A stretch of DNA of 64,000 nucleotides. Source: Natrinema ejinorense (GTDB taxonomy: Archaea > Halobacteriota > Halobacteria > Halobacteriales > Natrialbaceae). Where the stretch lies: the NCBI RefSeq assembly GCF_002494345.1, contig NZ_NXNI01000001.1, positions 3,596,001 through 3,660,000 of the forward strand, given 5' to 3'. Under the pieces are notes generated by a model, which saw only the letters and a program-made list of their open reading frames with translations, was not told where the DNA came from and did not search any database. Position numbers and translations under genes: made by a program. Of the stretch, positions 9,911 through 19,273 are shown in pieces. Positions within the stretch are counted from its first letter, which is position 1. Each line of letters opens with the position of its first letter.

Positions 9911-10135
9911 ACGATCGGGCAACTCCCGAGTGACTCGCGGCCCGTCTCCGCCGGCGCGTTCCGGCTTTCTCGCGTCGCTCCGTCCGTCCCCGTACACGGA
10001 TGTGTGGGAGAAAATAAATTCGAACCCGAGTAATTCTTCGTTCGGTGAGAAACTGCTCGAACAGTCCCGGACGGCCGACAAGCTATCGAGGGCGCAACTG
10101 CAAAAATACCGAGTGGTTTCGCGGTCGACGCCGGG

Positions 10136-11275
10136 TTAGAGGATCTGGTCGGCGATGATGTTCTTCTGGATCTCGCTGGTGCCCTCGTAAATCTTCGTGA
10201 TGCGGGCGTCGCGGTAGTAGCGCTCGGCGGGGTAGTCCGTGACGTAGCCCGAGCCACCGTGGACCTGGATACCTTCGTCGGCGACTTCGACCGAAATTTC
10301 GGACGCGAAGTACTTCGCCATGCTCGAGTACTGCGCGGCGATGTCCTGGTTCTCCTGCTCGACCTGGGTCGCCGCACGATAGGTCAGCGAGCGGGCGGCC
10401 TCGACCTTGGTCGCCATCTCCGCGATCTTGTGCTGGATGGCCTGGAACTCGGAGATCTGCTGGTCGAACTGCTCGCGCTGGTTGGCGTACTCGATGGCGG
10501 CGTCGAGTGCACCCTGGGCGGCACCGACGGCCTGGGCGGCGACGCTGGTGCGGCCGGAGGCGAAGAACTCCATCAGCTGGTAGAAGCCCTTGTCGACCTC
10601 GCCGATGACGTTCTTCTCGGGAACGCGGACGTCGTCGATGACGACCTCCGCGAGGTCGGAGGCGCGGATGCCCAGCTTGTTGGTGATCTTGTCCGTCGAG
10701 ACGCCGTCGCGGTCCATCTCGACGAGGAAGGCGGTGATGCCCTTGTGGCCCTCGCCGGGGCTGGTCTTGGCCATCAGGACGCCGACGTCGGCGACGGTCC
10801 CGTTGGTGATCCACATCTTGTTGCCGTTGAGGACGTACTCGTCGCCGTCCTTCTCGGCGACCGTCTCGATGCCGGCGACGTTCGAGCCGTGTGCGGGCTC
10901 GGAGATCATCGAACAGGAAGCGGTCTCGCCGTTGGCGATCTTGGGCAGCCACTCCTCTTTCATCCACTCGTCGCCGAACTCGATGATCATGTCCGAGCCG
11001 AATCCGGCGGAGCCGACGGCGGAGCCGATCCCGGGGTCGGCGCGCCAGAGTTCCTCGGTGACGATCGTCGAGGAGATCTTGTTCATCCCGGCACCGTCGT
11101 ACTCGGTCGGGATGTTCGGCGCGACGAAGTCGTACTCGGCGGCCTTCTTGCGGAGCTCTTCCGGATACTTGTGTTCTCGGTCGTGTTCCTCGGCGACCGG
11201 CACCATCTCGTTTTCGCCGAATTCGCGGACGGCGTCACGGATCGCCTCGTGCTCGGCGGATAACTGGAATGCCAT
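10136..11275 (-). CDS. Acyl-CoA dehydrogenase
   Basis: The 379-residue flavoprotein has full-length family structure: N-terminal helical domain, middle beta domain with SMISEPAHGSNVA and KMWITNGTVADV, and C-terminal helices with FGRTSVA-like FASGRTSVAAQAVG, QFDQQISEFQAIQ and the catalytic region RITKIYEGTSEIQ, where the Glu of YEGTSE is the usual base of short/medium-chain enzymes. It introduces the alpha-beta double bond of acyl-CoA. An AT-rich element lies about 30 bases upstream of the start on the minus strand. The next gene on this strand is an acyl-CoA ligase 145 bases downstream. Confidence 0.92.
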   Translation of the reverse strand: MAFQLSAEHEAIRDAVREFGENEMVPVAEEHDREHKYPEELRKKAAEYDFVAPNIPTEYDGAGMNKISSTIVTEELWRADPGIGSAVGSAGFGSDMIIEFGDEWMKEEWLPKIANGETASCSMISEPAHGSNVAGIETVAEKDGDEYVLNGNKMWITNGTVADVGVLMAKTSPGEGHKGITAFLVEMDRDGVSTDKITNKLGIRASDLAEVVIDDVRVPEKNVIGEVDKGFYQLMEFFASGRTSVAAQAVGAAQGALDAAIEYANQREQFDQQISEFQAIQHKIAEMATKVEAARSLTYRAATQVEQENQDIAAQYSSMAKYFASEISVEVADEGIQVHGGSGYVTDYPAERYYRDARITKIYEGTSEIQKNIIADQIL

Positions 11276-11420
11276 GATTGTTTACTAGGAGTCGTCTTAC
11301 AAAGTAGCTTCGGATATGCTCGAAATCTGTTTTTGTTAATGCATCACCGGCCGAATCTCGAGCATGGAAACGGTGAGCCGATCGCCGCTGATTACCGGCC
11401 GACTGGGTCGGCGACGGCGA

Positions 11421-12983
11421 TCACTCCTCGTCTTCGTCGCGAAGTTCGAACTTCTGGACCTTGCCGGTCGTCGTCCGGGGCAGTTCCTGGACGAATTCGA
11501 CTTCGCGGGGGTGTTTGTACTCCGCGAGGTTGGTCAGACAGTACTGCTTGATGTCTTCGGGCGTCGCTTCGGCGTCGGGTGTGGGAACGACGAAGGCCTT
11601 GACCGTCTCGCCCCGGCGCTCGTCCGGAACCCCGACCACTGCGGCGTCGGCGATGTCCTCGTGCTCGAAGAGCAACTCTTCGACCTCGCGCGGGTAGACG
11701 TTGTAGCCGCCGGTGACGATCATGTGCTTCTCGCGGTCGACGACGTAGTAGAAGTCGTCCTCGTCCCAGTAGCCGATGTCGCCGGTGTGGAACCAGCGCT
11801 TGCCGCCGTCCTCGGTGAAGGCCTCCTCGTTGGCCTCGGGGAGCCCGTAGTACTCCTTCATCACGTTCGGCCCGTGGATGACCAGCTCGCCGGTGATATC
11901 GTGCAGGTCGGCCTCCTCCTCGTCGATCGGGCCTTCCTCGACGCGCGGGACCGCCTCGAAATCGTCGTCGACGATCTTCGCCTCGACGCCCTCGAGTGGC
12001 TGGCCGATACTTCCCTTCCGACGGTTTTCGTTCGTGTTGGCGTGGGTGACCGGACTGGTTTCGGTCAGGCCGTAGCCCTCGTTGAGCTGGACGCCCCAGA
12101 GGTCCTCGAATCGGTCGAGGACCTCTAGGGGCAGACTCGAGCCCCCGGAGTTGGCAAAGCGCAGGGACTCGAACTCGTACTCGGCGGCGTCGGGCTGGTT
12201 GATCATGTCGTTGAACATCGCGGGGACGGCGAACATGATCGTGATCTCGTCGTCCTCGAGTTGCTGCATCACCGCCGGCGCGTCCCACTCGGGGACGGGG
12301 TAGTAGGTGCCGCCGCTGTACATCGCGCCGTTCATGACGACGGACATGCCGTAGATGTGGAACAGCGGGAGCGTCCCGATGAGTCGGTCGGAGGCCTGGA
12401 AGCCCCCCGGCGGGATGACGGCGTTGGCCCGCGTCGTAAAGGCCAGGTTGTGGTGGGTCAGCAGGACGCCCTTGGGCGTGCCGGTCGTCCCCGACGTGTA
12501 GGGCTGGACCGCGACGTCGTCGTCCGCGCGGTCGACGACGTCCTTGGTCTCCCCCGCGAGGAAGTCGCCGAATTCCGTCGCGCCTTCGACGTCCGCCCCG
12601 ACGCTGACGACCTGTTCGACGTCCGTGTCGTCCTGTACCTCGAGGACGTTGGGAACGAGGTCGGCCAGTGCGACGACGGCCTTCGCCCCGCTGTCGCCCA
12701 GCATGTGGCTGATCTCACGGGACTTGTACTGGGGGTTCATCGGGACGATGATCCCGCCGGCGCGCAACGTGCCGTAGAAGGCCGTGACGAACTGGGGCAG
12801 GTTCGGCAGGTAGATGCCGACGCGGTCGCCCTCGCCGATGCCGCGGTTCTCGAGGGCCTGTGCGAACTGGCCGGCCTGTTCCCAGAACTCCGCGTAGCTC
12901 AGTTCGGTCCCTTCGTAAGCGATCGCGGGCGATTCCGGGTTCGCGTTGACGGTCTCTTCGACCTCCGTCACGAGGTTTGTCAT
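11421..12983 (-). CDS. Fatty acid / organic acid CoA ligase (AMP-forming)
   Basis: The 520-residue adenylate-forming ligase shows the P-loop-like AMP motif (YTSGTTGTPKGVLLTHHN), the A5 motif (EGYGLTETSPVTH), the hinge region (WFHTGDIGYW, VVDREKHMIVTGGYNVYPRE) and the C-terminal catalytic Lys in LPRTTTGKVQKFEL. It activates a carboxylic acid to its CoA thioester, giving substrate to the acyl-CoA dehydrogenase that lies next to it. Chain length cannot be told from the sequence. The ATG at 12983 begins the family match; 18 further codons upstream do not look conserved. Confidence 0.9.
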   Translation of the reverse strand: MTNLVTEVEETVNANPESPAIAYEGTELSYAEFWEQAGQFAQALENRGIGEGDRVGIYLPNLPQFVTAFYGTLRAGGIIVPMNPQYKSREISHMLGDSGAKAVVALADLVPNVLEVQDDTDVEQVVSVGADVEGATEFGDFLAGETKDVVDRADDDVAVQPYTSGTTGTPKGVLLTHHNLAFTTRANAVIPPGGFQASDRLIGTLPLFHIYGMSVVMNGAMYSGGTYYPVPEWDAPAVMQQLEDDEITIMFAVPAMFNDMINQPDAAEYEFESLRFANSGGSSLPLEVLDRFEDLWGVQLNEGYGLTETSPVTHANTNENRRKGSIGQPLEGVEAKIVDDDFEAVPRVEEGPIDEEEADLHDITGELVIHGPNVMKEYYGLPEANEEAFTEDGGKRWFHTGDIGYWDEDDFYYVVDREKHMIVTGGYNVYPREVEELLFEHEDIADAAVVGVPDERRGETVKAFVVPTPDAEATPEDIKQYCLTNLAEYKHPREVEFVQELPRTTTGKVQKFELRDEDEE

Positions 12984-13083
12984 ACCTTGTGTATGGCTGC
13001 CTGGGTGGTCAAAAGGGTTGTTACTCGGCGAGCCCATTTATTTCGGTTGTCATGAGAGTCGAGAGGAGTGACGGTGGAATCAG

Positions 13084-15234
13084 CTAGTCGCTCTGGAGCG
13101 AGGCCGACTCGGTCCGATCCATTGCCGCCTCGTGATCGTAGCCGATGACGAGGTTCGCGTACCCGAGCGCGGCAGCGATCACGAGTCCACCGATGAGTTG
13201 GATTCCGAGATCGACCGTGGGAGTCATGGGCAGGAGCGGGGCGAAGGCCGCCCCACCGAACATCGCGGCGAGGGCGGCAACGAGATAGAGTACCCGGACA
13301 GGAACTGAGAGCCAGTGCGCGCCGTCAAACCCGATCGTCGCGACAACCAGTGCCGTCGTCCCTGCCAGGACGAGCGGAAGCGCGATGATCGTCTCGGGGA
13401 TCGACCAGTAGATGAGGCTATTGTTCGTGATGAACGCGAATGGGATCACGAAGCCGGGCGCGCCGATCCGAAGCGCCTGCACGCACGACCGGGGGAAACT
13501 CGAGTCAGCGATGCTCGAACCGATCGCGACGGAGACTGCGACCGGCGGCGTAATCGCCGACAGCATCGCGAAGTAGAACACGAACATGTGAGCGGTGATC
13601 GGCGGGATACCGATGGCGATGACGCTTGGGACGATCAGCATGGCGACGAGGATGTACGCCGCCGGCGTCGGCATGCCGAGTCCAAAGAGGATGCTCGAGA
13701 TCATGGCCATCACGAGCAAGAAGAAGAGGACTCCGCCAGCGAGAGACACCATCTGCTGGCTGATCGCGCCCGCGAGACCGGTGCCCTCGACCATCCGCAA
13801 GATGATTCCGAGCGAGCCCAGAATGCCGACCAGCGGTGCCATCTCCACGCCGCCCTGCTTGAAGCCGTCGAGCGTCTGCTTGGTCGTTCCGAGAACGTTC
13901 CAGCCGATATCGCCGAGCGACACACCGTCAGTGTTGGCCTCGAGAGAGCCGTTCGAGATCCCGACGCCCAGGACATCGACGAGGACGTTCCGGACGTACA
14001 TCACGCCGACGATGGTAATGATCGTATACAGTCCCGCCGCCAGCGGCGTGTACCGAAGGACGACGAGCGTGTACATCAGGACGGCAAGCGGGATCACGAA
14101 GTGCAGTCCGCCCAGTAGGACGGTGTAGTCGAACGGTTGGATCTCGTCGGTCGTCCAGCCGAACTTCAACACGAGGAGGTAGACGGCGACTCCGACGCTG
14201 AGATAGAATAGCGCCGCGGGAATAATCCCGGCGCGGATGATCGTCAGATAGGAGACGTTGAGGATGTCGGCCATCAGGAACGCCGCCACGCCCATCACCG
14301 GCGGGAGCATCTGTCCGCCGCTCGAGGCGACGGCTTCGATGGCGGCCGCGAAGTCCTTGCGGATGCCCTGATCTTTGATCATCGGGATGGTAAAGGAGCC
14401 GGTCGTTGCCGTGTTCGCTGCGGCACTGCCGGTGATCGATCCCATAATCATGCTGGCGACGACGGCGATCTGGACGACGCCGGTCCGGAGGCTCGTCCCC
14501 ATTTCCCGGCCGACGCCGAGTACGTAGTCGAGCGCCCCGTAGGCCTTCGCGATGCCGGCGAACATGATGAAGATCGCTACCCAGGTTGAGCCGATACGCA
14601 GGATGAAACTGTACGTCCCCATCAGTCCGATCGCCCCCTCGCGGGAGATCCGGGCGATGCTCATGCCGCTGTGATTGAAGATGCCGGGTAGCAGTGGGCC
14701 GATGAACGCATAAATAAGCGAGAGCACGATGACGGAGGTAAAGATGTACCCGAAGGCTCGGCGCGTTGCGTCGGTCAAAATGAGGATGATACCCAGCCCA
14801 ACGAAGATATCCAGCGTCGTGTAACCGACCGTGTAGGCGGACTGGAGTCTGCCGAAGTTGGAATGCACGTACCCGGTCACGAGCAGCGATGCGATCGCGA
14901 TCGCGACGGCGATCACTGCGAGGAGTCGAGCGCCGTTGCGTCGGACGGCCGGCGAGTCGGGAACGATTGCGTCCGAGACGCGTCCCGTGAACGGTTCCTT
15001 GACGAGATACTCTTTGGCCTGCATCAAATAATACAGGGTCAACCCGATACCGAGGAAGATGTTCGCGTATACCATCGGCTCCGGGAACCGAAGCGTCCGC
15101 GCGTAGTCGATAGTCAGGACCGTCAGCGCGACGCCGAAGAGATAGATGAGTCCGGTCAGGACGTCGACGGCGCTGAGTTCACGCGGGGATGGGAGGGCGT
15201 CCCGAAGCCGGTCCCGTGGTGTGGCAGCACTCAT
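13084..15234 (-). CDS. TRAP transporter fused permease (DctQ-DctM type)
   Basis: This 716-residue membrane protein has about 18 hydrophobic segments. The N-terminal four-helix part (DctQ-like) leads into a DctM-like part containing MGSITGSAAANTATTGSFTI, SSGGQMLPPVMG and FGLGMPTPAAYILVAM, motifs of TRAP 4TM/12TM fusion permeases. With the TAXI binding protein whose gene lies immediately upstream (12 bases), it forms an ion-driven uptake system, usually for dicarboxylates or similar organic acids. Its place beside acyl-CoA catabolic genes suggests an organic-acid substrate that is then activated to a CoA ester. Confidence 0.92.
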   Translation of the reverse strand: MSAATPRDRLRDALPSPRELSAVDVLTGLIYLFGVALTVLTIDYARTLRFPEPMVYANIFLGIGLTLYYLMQAKEYLVKEPFTGRVSDAIVPDSPAVRRNGARLLAVIAVAIAIASLLVTGYVHSNFGRLQSAYTVGYTTLDIFVGLGIILILTDATRRAFGYIFTSVIVLSLIYAFIGPLLPGIFNHSGMSIARISREGAIGLMGTYSFILRIGSTWVAIFIMFAGIAKAYGALDYVLGVGREMGTSLRTGVVQIAVVASMIMGSITGSAAANTATTGSFTIPMIKDQGIRKDFAAAIEAVASSGGQMLPPVMGVAAFLMADILNVSYLTIIRAGIIPAALFYLSVGVAVYLLVLKFGWTTDEIQPFDYTVLLGGLHFVIPLAVLMYTLVVLRYTPLAAGLYTIITIVGVMYVRNVLVDVLGVGISNGSLEANTDGVSLGDIGWNVLGTTKQTLDGFKQGGVEMAPLVGILGSLGIILRMVEGTGLAGAISQQMVSLAGGVLFFLLVMAMISSILFGLGMPTPAAYILVAMLIVPSVIAIGIPPITAHMFVFYFAMLSAITPPVAVSVAIGSSIADSSFPRSCVQALRIGAPGFVIPFAFITNNSLIYWSIPETIIALPLVLAGTTALVVATIGFDGAHWLSVPVRVLYLVAALAAMFGGAAFAPLLPMTPTVDLGIQLIGGLVIAAALGYANLVIGYDHEAAMDRTESASLQSD

Positions 15235-15246
15235 GATGTGTTCTCG

Positions 15247-16302
15247 CTATTCCTCACCGCGAACGAAGTCATCGGACCACATTCCTTTTTCTTCGTAGAA
15301 GTCGGCCGCGGCCGGGTGGAACGGGAAGTCGTCGTACATCCGCGTCGTCCACCACTCGTCGTCCATGTAGTACCCGAGGTACGGATGGTCTTCTTTCATC
15401 GACTCGCGGTACTCGTACATCGTCTCGAGGAAGCTGTAGATGTAGTCGTACTCGTGATCGTTACGGACGATGAAGTTGTACGGAATGTTGACCCCCATCG
15501 CCTCGTCGGGCGCGTGTGCGTACCCACTCAAGCTGTCCCGGGTCATGTCGATGGGCTCCATCGGAACGCCGGTGTTGTCTTCGAGTTCGCTCAGGGCGTC
15601 CTCGGGCCACTCGAGGATCCGGGTGTCGACGGTCTGTTTCATCTCCTGAATCCAGGAGGCTTCGAAGTCGAAGTTCGAGATCGTCACGACGCCGACATCG
15701 AGCTGGCCTTCCTGCATCGCCCCGGCCTGCTCGCCGTAGCTGACGCTGATCTGTTCGTAGTCATCGGTAACGGTCCCGAGGGCCTCGGTAAGCGTCTCTC
15801 GGGTACCCGATTTACCCGGCGTCGGAGAAACCCGGGCATCGGATCCGATGTCGGCGATCGACGTCCAGTCGTTGTTGGTCACGAACAACCACGGGAGGTC
15901 GTTGTAGTGGAAGATCTGATTGGGGGTGTAGTCGAGGGATCCGTAGGGCTCGTCCCCGTTCAGGATCTTCTGAGCCGATCGATGCTGGATCATCCCGATA
16001 TCGGCCTCACCGCGACCGAGTCGACCGATGTTGTCTTCGGTACCCTGGCTCGGCTGTGCCTCGACATCGATATCGTCGGCGTTCTTGTCGACCGTCGCGG
16101 CGATCCCCTGACTGGCCGCGTAGGTTCCCGTTTCCGATGACGCCGTGACGATCGTGAGCTGTGAATCATCGCTACTGCCGCCACTGACTCCCTCGTCGAG
16201 GGAGTCCAGACAGCCTGCGAGTGCGGCCGTGGTGCCGAGTCCAGCGGCGAGGAGTGTTCGACGATTCGTGCGGCTACCAATTTGGTTGCTGCTGTCTACC
16301 AT
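15247..16302 (-). CDS. TAXI-family TRAP solute-binding lipoprotein
   Basis: The 351-residue protein starts here at the ATG at 16302 (ATGs at 16311 and 16326 are alternatives). It has a twin-arginine-type N terminus (NRRTLLAAG) and a lipobox whose Cys is residue 31 (LAGC). The mature part begins with LTIVTASSETGTYAASQGIA, the hallmark of TAXI proteins, and has GEADIGMIQH and GQLDVGVVTI. It would capture solute outside the cell and deliver it to the adjacent fused TRAP permease. The two genes are 12 bases apart and surely cotranscribed. Confidence 0.92.
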   Translation of the reverse strand: MVDSSNQIGSRTNRRTLLAAGLGTTAALAGCLDSLDEGVSGGSSDDSQLTIVTASSETGTYAASQGIAATVDKNADDIDVEAQPSQGTEDNIGRLGRGEADIGMIQHRSAQKILNGDEPYGSLDYTPNQIFHYNDLPWLFVTNNDWTSIADIGSDARVSPTPGKSGTRETLTEALGTVTDDYEQISVSYGEQAGAMQEGQLDVGVVTISNFDFEASWIQEMKQTVDTRILEWPEDALSELEDNTGVPMEPIDMTRDSLSGYAHAPDEAMGVNIPYNFIVRNDHEYDYIYSFLETMYEYRESMKEDHPYLGYYMDDEWWTTRMYDDFPFHPAAADFYEEKGMWSDDFVRGEE

Positions 16303-16656
16303 GGCGTACATTGTTATAGCAGCCACTCATAAGGATAACGATATGAGGCAATACCTGTGTTTGAACTTTCATCTGTAATTTCACCTATGTGCAAAACCAC
16401 TACCACATTGTTCAAGCCAAGAGTACGTGACAAAAAATACACTGGCCCGGTTTGACGGAGTTGCCGATCGGTTGGGCCTCCCAACAGCGCCTTCACCATG
16501 GTCGCCTCCAATACGAGCGGCCGTTCAAGCGGATCTGACCGCGCTGATTCCATCGACTGCTGTCCGTCGAAAGTGCTGACGTTCCGTTGCTCCGGCGCTC
16601 GTTCACGTGATAATCAGTATCGCAATACCTATTGTGCTATTCCCATAGGTATAGGT
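16303..16656. promoter_or_regulatory. Divergent control region with an inverted repeat next to the glutaryl-CoA dehydrogenase-like gene
   Basis: The region lies between the minus-strand TRAP-TAXI operon and the plus-strand acyl-CoA dehydrogenase. A perfect 8-base inverted repeat, ATACCTAT at 16625-16632 and ATAGGTAT at 16645-16652, ends four bases before the ATG at 16657. The nine-mer GCAATACCT occurs at both sides of the region, at 16348-16356 and 16622-16630. An IclR regulator gene follows downstream and is the obvious candidate to bind here. That is inference from position. Confidence 0.5.
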
Positions 16657-17820
16657 ATGCTGGATTTCGTTCAGCTCGAGGAAGACCTCGACCAGGAAGA
16701 GCGGATGATCCGGGATACGGCCCGGGAGTTCGTCGAAGAACACGTCAAACCCGATATCGGGGAGCACTTCGAGAACGGGACCTTCCCGAAAGAGCTCATC
16801 CCGAAAATGGGGGAGCTTGGATTTTACGCCCCGAATCTCGAGGGCTACGGCTCGCCCAACGTCTCGGAGACGGCCTACGGACTCCTGATGCAGGAACTCG
16901 AGGCGGGCGACTCGGGGCTGCGATCGATGGCGTCGGTTCAGGGTGCGCTCGTCATGTACCCGATCCACGCCTACGGGAGCGAGGAACAGAAAGCGGAGTG
17001 GCTGCCGGACATGGGACGAGGCGAGGCGATCGGTTGTTTCGGACTGACCGAACCCGAACACGGCTCGAACCCGTCGGCGATGGAGACTCGCGCCGAAGCC
17101 GACGGCGACGGCTACGTCCTGAACGGCTCGAAGACGTGGATTACGAACTCGCCGATCGCTGACGTGGCTATCGTCTGGGCGCGCGACAAATCGGCCGATG
17201 ACAACCCCGTTCGCGGGTTCCTCGTCGAAACCGACCGTGACGGGATTACGACCAACAAGATCGACGACAAACTCTCGCTGCGCGCCTCGATCACGGGCGA
17301 GATCGGGCTCAACGACGTCTACGTTCCCCAGGAGAACGTCCTGCCCGGCGTCGAGGGCATGAAGGGCCCGCTCTCCTGTCTCACGCAGGCCCGCTACGGC
17401 ATCGCCTGGGGTGCCGTCGGTGCCGCTCGCGACTGCTTCGAGGAGGCTCGCCAGTACGCGAAAGACCGCGACCAGTTCGGCGGGCCGATCGGCCGGTTCC
17501 AGCTCCAACAGCGCAAGCTCGCGGAGATGGGGACCCAGATCACGCTGGCCCAACTGCTGGCCCACCGGCTCGCCGAACTCAAAGAGCGCGGCGAGATGCG
17601 GCCACAGCACGTCTCGATGTCGAAGCGGAACAACGTCCGGATGGCTCGCAATCAGTCCCGCATCGCCCGCGAGATGCTCGGCGGGAACGGCATCACCACC
17701 GACTACTCGCCGATGCGCCACATGGCTAACCTCGAGACCGTCTACACCTACGAGGGGACCCACGACATCCACACGCTCGTCCTCGGCGAGGAATTCACCG
17801 GGATCCCCGCCTACCAGTAA
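16657..17820 (+). CDS. Acyl-CoA dehydrogenase, glutaryl-CoA dehydrogenase-like
   Basis: The 387-residue enzyme has ACAD features: CFGLTEPEHGSNPSAMETRA, KTWITNSPIADVAIVWA, LTQARYGIAWGAVGAARDC, DRDQFGGPIGRFQLQQRKLA and VYTYEGTHDIHTLVLGEEFT. The pattern RYGIAWGA plus YEGTHD is that of glutaryl-CoA dehydrogenase; the catalytic Glu would be residue 366. That enzyme oxidises and decarboxylates glutaryl-CoA to crotonyl-CoA. The neighbouring organic-acid transporter and IclR regulator fit a dicarboxylate or aromatic-derived substrate. The ATG at 16657 starts the conserved sequence; the open frame upstream to 16498 is not conserved-looking and overlaps the control region. Confidence 0.88.
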   Translation: MLDFVQLEEDLDQEERMIRDTAREFVEEHVKPDIGEHFENGTFPKELIPKMGELGFYAPNLEGYGSPNVSETAYGLLMQELEAGDSGLRSMASVQGALVMYPIHAYGSEEQKAEWLPDMGRGEAIGCFGLTEPEHGSNPSAMETRAEADGDGYVLNGSKTWITNSPIADVAIVWARDKSADDNPVRGFLVETDRDGITTNKIDDKLSLRASITGEIGLNDVYVPQENVLPGVEGMKGPLSCLTQARYGIAWGAVGAARDCFEEARQYAKDRDQFGGPIGRFQLQQRKLAEMGTQITLAQLLAHRLAELKERGEMRPQHVSMSKRNNVRMARNQSRIAREMLGGNGITTDYSPMRHMANLETVYTYEGTHDIHTLVLGEEFTGIPAYQ

Positions 17821-17949
17821 CCCGCGATTCGACCCTTCGCGGCCTTTTTTCGCCGACTCGCGTTCGCGACCGGAGACGGACGTTTCGCTCACCAGCACTC
17901 TCGTTTCAGTGTCCGGAACATTGATTGCGTTCGATGAGTAGTAACGGAC

Positions 17950-18720
17950 ATGGGAACGGATCGGGACGGGACCGAGACGGACGAGGTGGGTGTTGCGACG
18001 ACTCGGAAGACGTTCGCACTCCTCGAGGCGCTCAAAGACGAGGAGGGGCTCACGATTGCGGAGTTTACCCAGCGGACGGGTCTCCCGAAGAGCACCGTCT
18101 ACCGCCATCTGCAGACGCTGACCGATCTGGGGTACGTCATCGAACGTGATGGCGACTACTACGTCGGGTTTCGCTTCGTCGAACTCGGTGAACAGGCCCG
18201 CTCCCGGAGAGTAGGATACACGGCTGCCAAACGAGCGGTGTTCGAACTCGGCCAGGAGACCGACGAACGCGCGGTGTTCATCGTCGAAGAGGACGACGAG
18301 GCCGTCTACGTCCACCGCTATGGCAGCCTCTCGAACACGATGATCGGGCACCGGCGGCCGCTCCACTCGATGGCCTCTGGCAAAATCATTCTCGCAGAGT
18401 GGGACGACGCCGCAGTTACCCGCTACGTCGACGACGTGGGTCTCGAGGCGATCACGTCGAACACGATCACCGACCCCGACGAACTATTCGACGAACTCGA
18501 GGGAATCCGCGAGCGGGGGTATGCGGTGAACAATCAGGAACACATGGACGGGCTTCGTGGGGTCGCCGTCCCCGTCTACACGCCCGACGACGAGTTCCTC
18601 GGGTCGCTGGCCGTATTCGGACCGACCAGCCGATTCACCGACGAGTACGTTCACGACGACCTTCCGACCCGGCTTCGGGACAAGGCCGGCGAAATCAGGG
18701 TCACGCTCGCGTACGGCTGA
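17950..18720 (+). CDS. IclR-family transcriptional regulator
   Basis: The 256-residue protein has an N-terminal winged helix (RKTFALLEALKDEEGLTIAE then TGLPKSTVYRHLQTLTDLGY, residues ~18-75) and a C-terminal IclR effector domain with HSMASGKIILAEWDD, YAVNNQEHMDGLRGVAVPVY and GSLAVFGPTSRF. IclR proteins bind palindromes in divergent promoters and respond to small organic acids. It follows the glutaryl-CoA dehydrogenase-like gene on the same strand, 129 bases away, and probably controls that gene and the divergent TRAP-TAXI operon. Confidence 0.9.
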   Translation: MGTDRDGTETDEVGVATTRKTFALLEALKDEEGLTIAEFTQRTGLPKSTVYRHLQTLTDLGYVIERDGDYYVGFRFVELGEQARSRRVGYTAAKRAVFELGQETDERAVFIVEEDDEAVYVHRYGSLSNTMIGHRRPLHSMASGKIILAEWDDAAVTRYVDDVGLEAITSNTITDPDELFDELEGIRERGYAVNNQEHMDGLRGVAVPVYTPDDEFLGSLAVFGPTSRFTDEYVHDDLPTRLRDKAGEIRVTLAYG

Positions 18721-19273
18721 CGAACGGTAACGGAGTGCGTTTCACCAGACGAAACGCTCGTTTCGAGAGCCGACAAGGCGAACGAGCCATCGGCGATCGA
18801 CCGAACACTCGATCGCCGGACGGGGTATCCGGCCTACGCTCCGGGACACTCCGTTCGCCGGTTGGACGATCGTGTCCGGATGCTGAACCGATCGTGGACG
18901 GTCGACGAAACGATGCCTCTCCGTTTTCGCGTGCTCCCAGTCGGTGACCCGACGACGGTCCCTGCCGGAAGACCATGGCGAGTGATCGATCAATGAACGT
19001 GACGATCGTATGGCTGTAATGTTGGTCTCCCCCTCGGTTCTCATACGGTTACATATTCATAGATCTACTGTCTAGGAAATCCATCCTATTGTCGGGTTCT
19101 TCGTGGAAGAAATCGTGCACGGGACCAGCGTACGACTTCGCTGCTCCTCCCAACGAGATCGTCGATCGTGGGCCCAAGAACCCATCTGGCCGGCATCGTC
19201 TCGAGATCTACTGTTCGCTCACCGTCGCCGATTCTGGCTTCGATTCGACCTCGATACTATTGTCGAATAACTT
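18721..19273. other. Intergenic region without a supported gene
   Basis: No frame in this 550-base stretch has recognisable sequence. Plus- and minus-strand open frames around 18700-19050 are Arg/Ser-rich shadows. AT-rich tracts occur at 19041-19075 and 19255-19275. I see no RNA gene. Confidence 0.5.

Noticed and set aside
934-19020. Identical 12-mer TATGGCTGTAAT at 934-945 and 19009-19020
   Set aside because: Shared 12-mers are expected by chance many times in 64 kb, and the flanks do not match.
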